A stretch of DNA of 8,588 nt from positions 5,127 to 13,714 of the forward strand of contig HF992599.1 in assembly GCA_000436695.1 (NCBI GenBank), in the 5' to 3' direction. This DNA comes from Prevotella sp. CAG:1185 (GTDB lineage: Bacteria > Bacteroidota > Bacteroidia > Bacteroidales > Bacteroidaceae). Below are positions 7,058 through 8,588 of the stretch, piece after piece. The position numbers and the translations under genes are program-made. Under the pieces are notes generated by a model. The model searched no databases. It had not been told where the DNA came from and worked only from the letters and a program-made list of their open reading frames with translations. Each line of letters opens with the position of its first letter. The first letter of the stretch is position 1.

Positions 7058-8259
7058 AAACAAAGATAACATCAATGAAAAGAGCTTTTATTTTGTTTTG
7101 GCATGGCCTGACAGCTCTTTTGGTAGGCATCGCCAATTGGTTTACAGTAATATTGGGAATGAGGGACGACTCCAAATATGGAAAATTCCTCCGTCGTGTT
7201 GTAGGTAGCTGTTTCGCTTTTATTATGATTGTGTTTGCAGCAGCTGCAGGTTCTGCTTTATGTGAAGCCGTGTATGATGCATTGGAAATAGACAAATATT
7301 TAGACGACTCATATTATGACCAGCAATATTTGTCACGTAACGCGATGTTTTATATTAAATATGGCGAGGATGGTTTCGTGAAGACAGTTGATGGGGAGAC
7401 AACCATTACAGGCATAAAGTGGATTGCAAAACCTTTGGGTATGGACTCACTTGTATGTTATAGCGATGGTGAAAAACGAGGTTATTTCAATAAGTTTACG
7501 GGTCAGCCAGTCATTAAGCCTCAGTATGATCATGCCTGGGTATTCTCCGACGGACTTGCTGCTGTTGATGATGACGGCTGGATTAAGTTTATTGATGCTA
7601 CAGGCAAAGTGGTAATCGACCCTAAGATTCCTTATATTCCAGACTGTGAGGGTTATGTATTCCATAACAATCTTTGTGTAATAAGCAATGACCGCCTCGA
7701 CCGCTTCGGAATGATTGACAAACATGGCAAATTGGTATTAAAACCTGAATACTTTTCAATTTTCCCTTCCGGAAAATATTGGATAGTTGATAATGGCGAC
7801 GGAAAGTGTGTATTGGATAGTGCATTGAACACCGTCATCCCATTCTTGAAAGGTTATATATGGGTTAATGACGATTATATCAGCGTGACCTTAGACAACC
7901 ACATCATACAGCGGTATAGTCTAAGCGGAAAACTCATCAATGATTTTTATGTCAATGATGTAAGCTATCTTACATACGAAACAAACGACTTGCGCTATAT
8001 CACCTCGAAAACCTATAATGATGACGGTACATTGGCAAGCGAAACTGAAGAAACTGATCCACAGCCGGTAGAAAGGATGGCTAAATGCAAGCGTTATGAA
8101 GCTGAAGGCGGATGGTATGGCTTGATGACGGCTGACGGAAAGGTTATCACGCCGCCTTCATACTGCGATATAAAGGCCATCGGTTATGATACCTACCTCT
8201 GTAAAGATAATAACGAAGATGGCGTGATTCTGAATGGCAAGGGCGAAAAAATACGTTAA
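7054..8259 (+). CDS. Membrane-anchored WG-repeat protein
   Basis: A 401-residue protein. It has a basic N-terminus, two hydrophobic segments (about 11-35, AFILFWHGLTALLVGIANWF onward, and about 49-70, VVGSCFAFIMIVFAAAAGSA) joined by GMRDDSKYGKFLRR, then a long soluble region with degenerate WG repeats. Recognisable repeat units are RGYFNKFTGQPVIKPQYD (142-159), DGWIKFIDATGKVVIDP (174-190), RFGMIDKHGKLVLKPEY (217-233) and GWYGLMTADGKVITPPSY (353-370). Spacing between them is irregular, and the stretch about 310-340 is polar and may be a loop. WG repeats form β-rich, probably ligand- or protein-binding surfaces; no catalytic site is known. Topology is uncertain because the loop between the hydrophobic segments is positively charged. 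The ATGA overlap with the vWA gene suggests the two form a membrane-tethered pair. A later ATG at 7075 is possible but would break the coupling. Confidence 0.88.
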   Translation: MKTKITSMKRAFILFWHGLTALLVGIANWFTVILGMRDDSKYGKFLRRVVGSCFAFIMIVFAAAAGSALCEAVYDALEIDKYLDDSYYDQQYLSRNAMFYIKYGEDGFVKTVDGETTITGIKWIAKPLGMDSLVCYSDGEKRGYFNKFTGQPVIKPQYDHAWVFSDGLAAVDDDGWIKFIDATGKVVIDPKIPYIPDCEGYVFHNNLCVISNDRLDRFGMIDKHGKLVLKPEYFSIFPSGKYWIVDNGDGKCVLDSALNTVIPFLKGYIWVNDDYISVTLDNHIIQRYSLSGKLINDFYVNDVSYLTYETNDLRYITSKTYNDDGTLASETEETDPQPVERMAKCKRYEAEGGWYGLMTADGKVITPPSYCDIKAIGYDTYLCKDNNEDGVILNGKGEKIR

Positions 8260-8277
8260 TATTTTGCGCAGAATATT
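8258..8277. other. 20-bp near-perfect palindrome overlapping the WG gene stop
   Basis: AATATTTTGCGCAGAATATT is symmetric apart from one T/G pair: AATATT arms flank a TGCGCA core. It includes the last two bases of the TAA stop codon. It could be a protein-binding dyad or a short RNA hairpin, but no T-run follows. No function is assigned. Confidence 0.3.
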
Positions 8278-8327
8278 GGTATAAGAAAAACATTTCAGTA
8301 TATAAAAATTTTACGTATCTTTAAGAC

Positions 8328-8358
8328 AGGGCTGTTTCCTTTTGCAGGATTCAGCCCT
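8328..8358 (+). terminator. Possible terminator hairpin after the vWA-WG pair
   Basis: AGGGCTG (8328-8334) pairs with CAGCCCT (8352-8358). After a TT/TT internal bulge, TCCT (8337-8340) pairs with AGGA (8346-8349) around a short loop. No continuous T-run follows (AAATATTTAATTCGTTTTTC), so termination would be weak or need other factors. It lies about 70 nt after the last gene of the + strand series. Confidence 0.4.
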
Positions 8359-8396
8359 AAATATTTAATTCGTTTTTCAACACAAAATACAAGAGG

Positions 8397-8492
8397 CTAA
8401 GTGTAGGCATAGTTACGCTCCAATGAGTTTTGAAGCAAGGATAATAGCTGGTTTGCAATCAGGGTGCCCCATATTTGTATCTTGATGGCATA
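8397..8492 (-). pseudogene. Remnant of IS4/IS1186-like transposase (C-terminal part)
   Basis: On the - strand, a 31-codon stretch bounded by stops reads YAIKIQIWGTLIANQLL followed by SLLQNSLERNYAYT. This matches, from memory of the family, the conserved C-terminal block of Bacteroidales IS4-type DDE transposases (NAIKIQIW-TLIANLLL followed by a basic region). The same frame continues on both sides through in-frame stops (8493-8495 and 8397-8399), so the gene is broken and mostly missing. The DDE catalytic residues and terminal inverted repeats are not in the window. The rest of the 8260-8588 region holds only this remnant and hairpins. The family call is by recognition, without a database search. 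Confidence 0.55.
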
Positions 8493-8534
8493 CTATCTCT
8501 GTAAAAATAACGTATCTGGACGTTCTGCTAACAA

Positions 8535-8569
8535 AAAAGGTGTGAAACTGCTTGAGTTCCACACCTTTT
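8535..8569. terminator. Bidirectional Rho-independent terminator at the right edge
   Basis: AAAAGGTGTG (8535-8544) pairs with CACACCTTTT (8560-8569), and inside an A/C mismatch AACT pairs with AGTT around GCTTG. A-rich left and T-rich right flanks allow termination on both strands. It may separate this series from a gene beyond the right edge, and it would also stop - strand transcription before the transposase remnant. Confidence 0.75.
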
Positions 8570-8588
8570 CTTATGGATGTTTATCGTT

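Noticed and set aside
6957..7208. Open frame spanning the vWA-WG junction on the + strand
   Set aside because: It is out of frame with two well-supported, overlapping genes, and its translation is low-complexity and unlike a protein family.

Overview
The window looks like a moderately AT-rich chromosomal segment of a Bacteroidales bacterium, most likely Prevotellaceae. The reasons are a secreted multi-Ig protein ending in what reads as a type IX secretion (T9SS) sorting domain, weak Shine-Dalgarno signals, Bacteroidetes-type -7 elements (TAnnTTTG-like), and a WG-repeat membrane protein and a CHAT/TPR protein of kinds common in that family. No rRNA, tRNA, CRISPR array or complete insertion sequence is visible. 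All seven intact genes are on the + strand; the only - strand coding trace is a decayed transposase end at the right edge.

Layout. Bases 1-2472 are the 3' part of a TPR-CHAT protein (caspase-like peptidase with His and Cys in place), open at the left edge. A 280-bp gap follows, holding a promoter/leader-like repeat and a strong intrinsic terminator. Next come a small YbjN-like protein (2753-3133), translationally coupled by an ATGA overlap to a secreted coiled-coil protein built of seven tandem ~14-residue units (3130-3486), and a large secreted protein with three BIG2 Ig-like domains and a T9SS sorting domain (3526-5328). A second leader, with a promoter and a 19-codon signal-peptide-like stub, precedes a membrane-anchored, divergent FGE/SUMF1-type protein (5504-6262). 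Last is a vWA protein with a complete MIDAS (6332-7057), coupled by another ATGA overlap to a membrane-anchored WG-repeat protein (7054-8259). The right 330 bp hold a palindrome, two hairpins and the transposase remnant.

How the genes may work together (inference). CHAT peptidases, vWA proteins and FGE-like domains recur in bacterial conflict and surveillance systems, including the vWA-MoxR-VMAP ternary systems. Here they lie beside WG-repeat, YbjN-like, coiled-coil and surface Ig-like proteins, but no NTPase or MoxR gene is visible. The cluster could be an unusual envelope-linked surveillance or protease system, or an accessory region where such families accumulate. Three dispersed copies of a promoter/leader module suggest at least part of it was assembled by duplication and recombination. 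Only co-occurrence across genomes could separate these readings.
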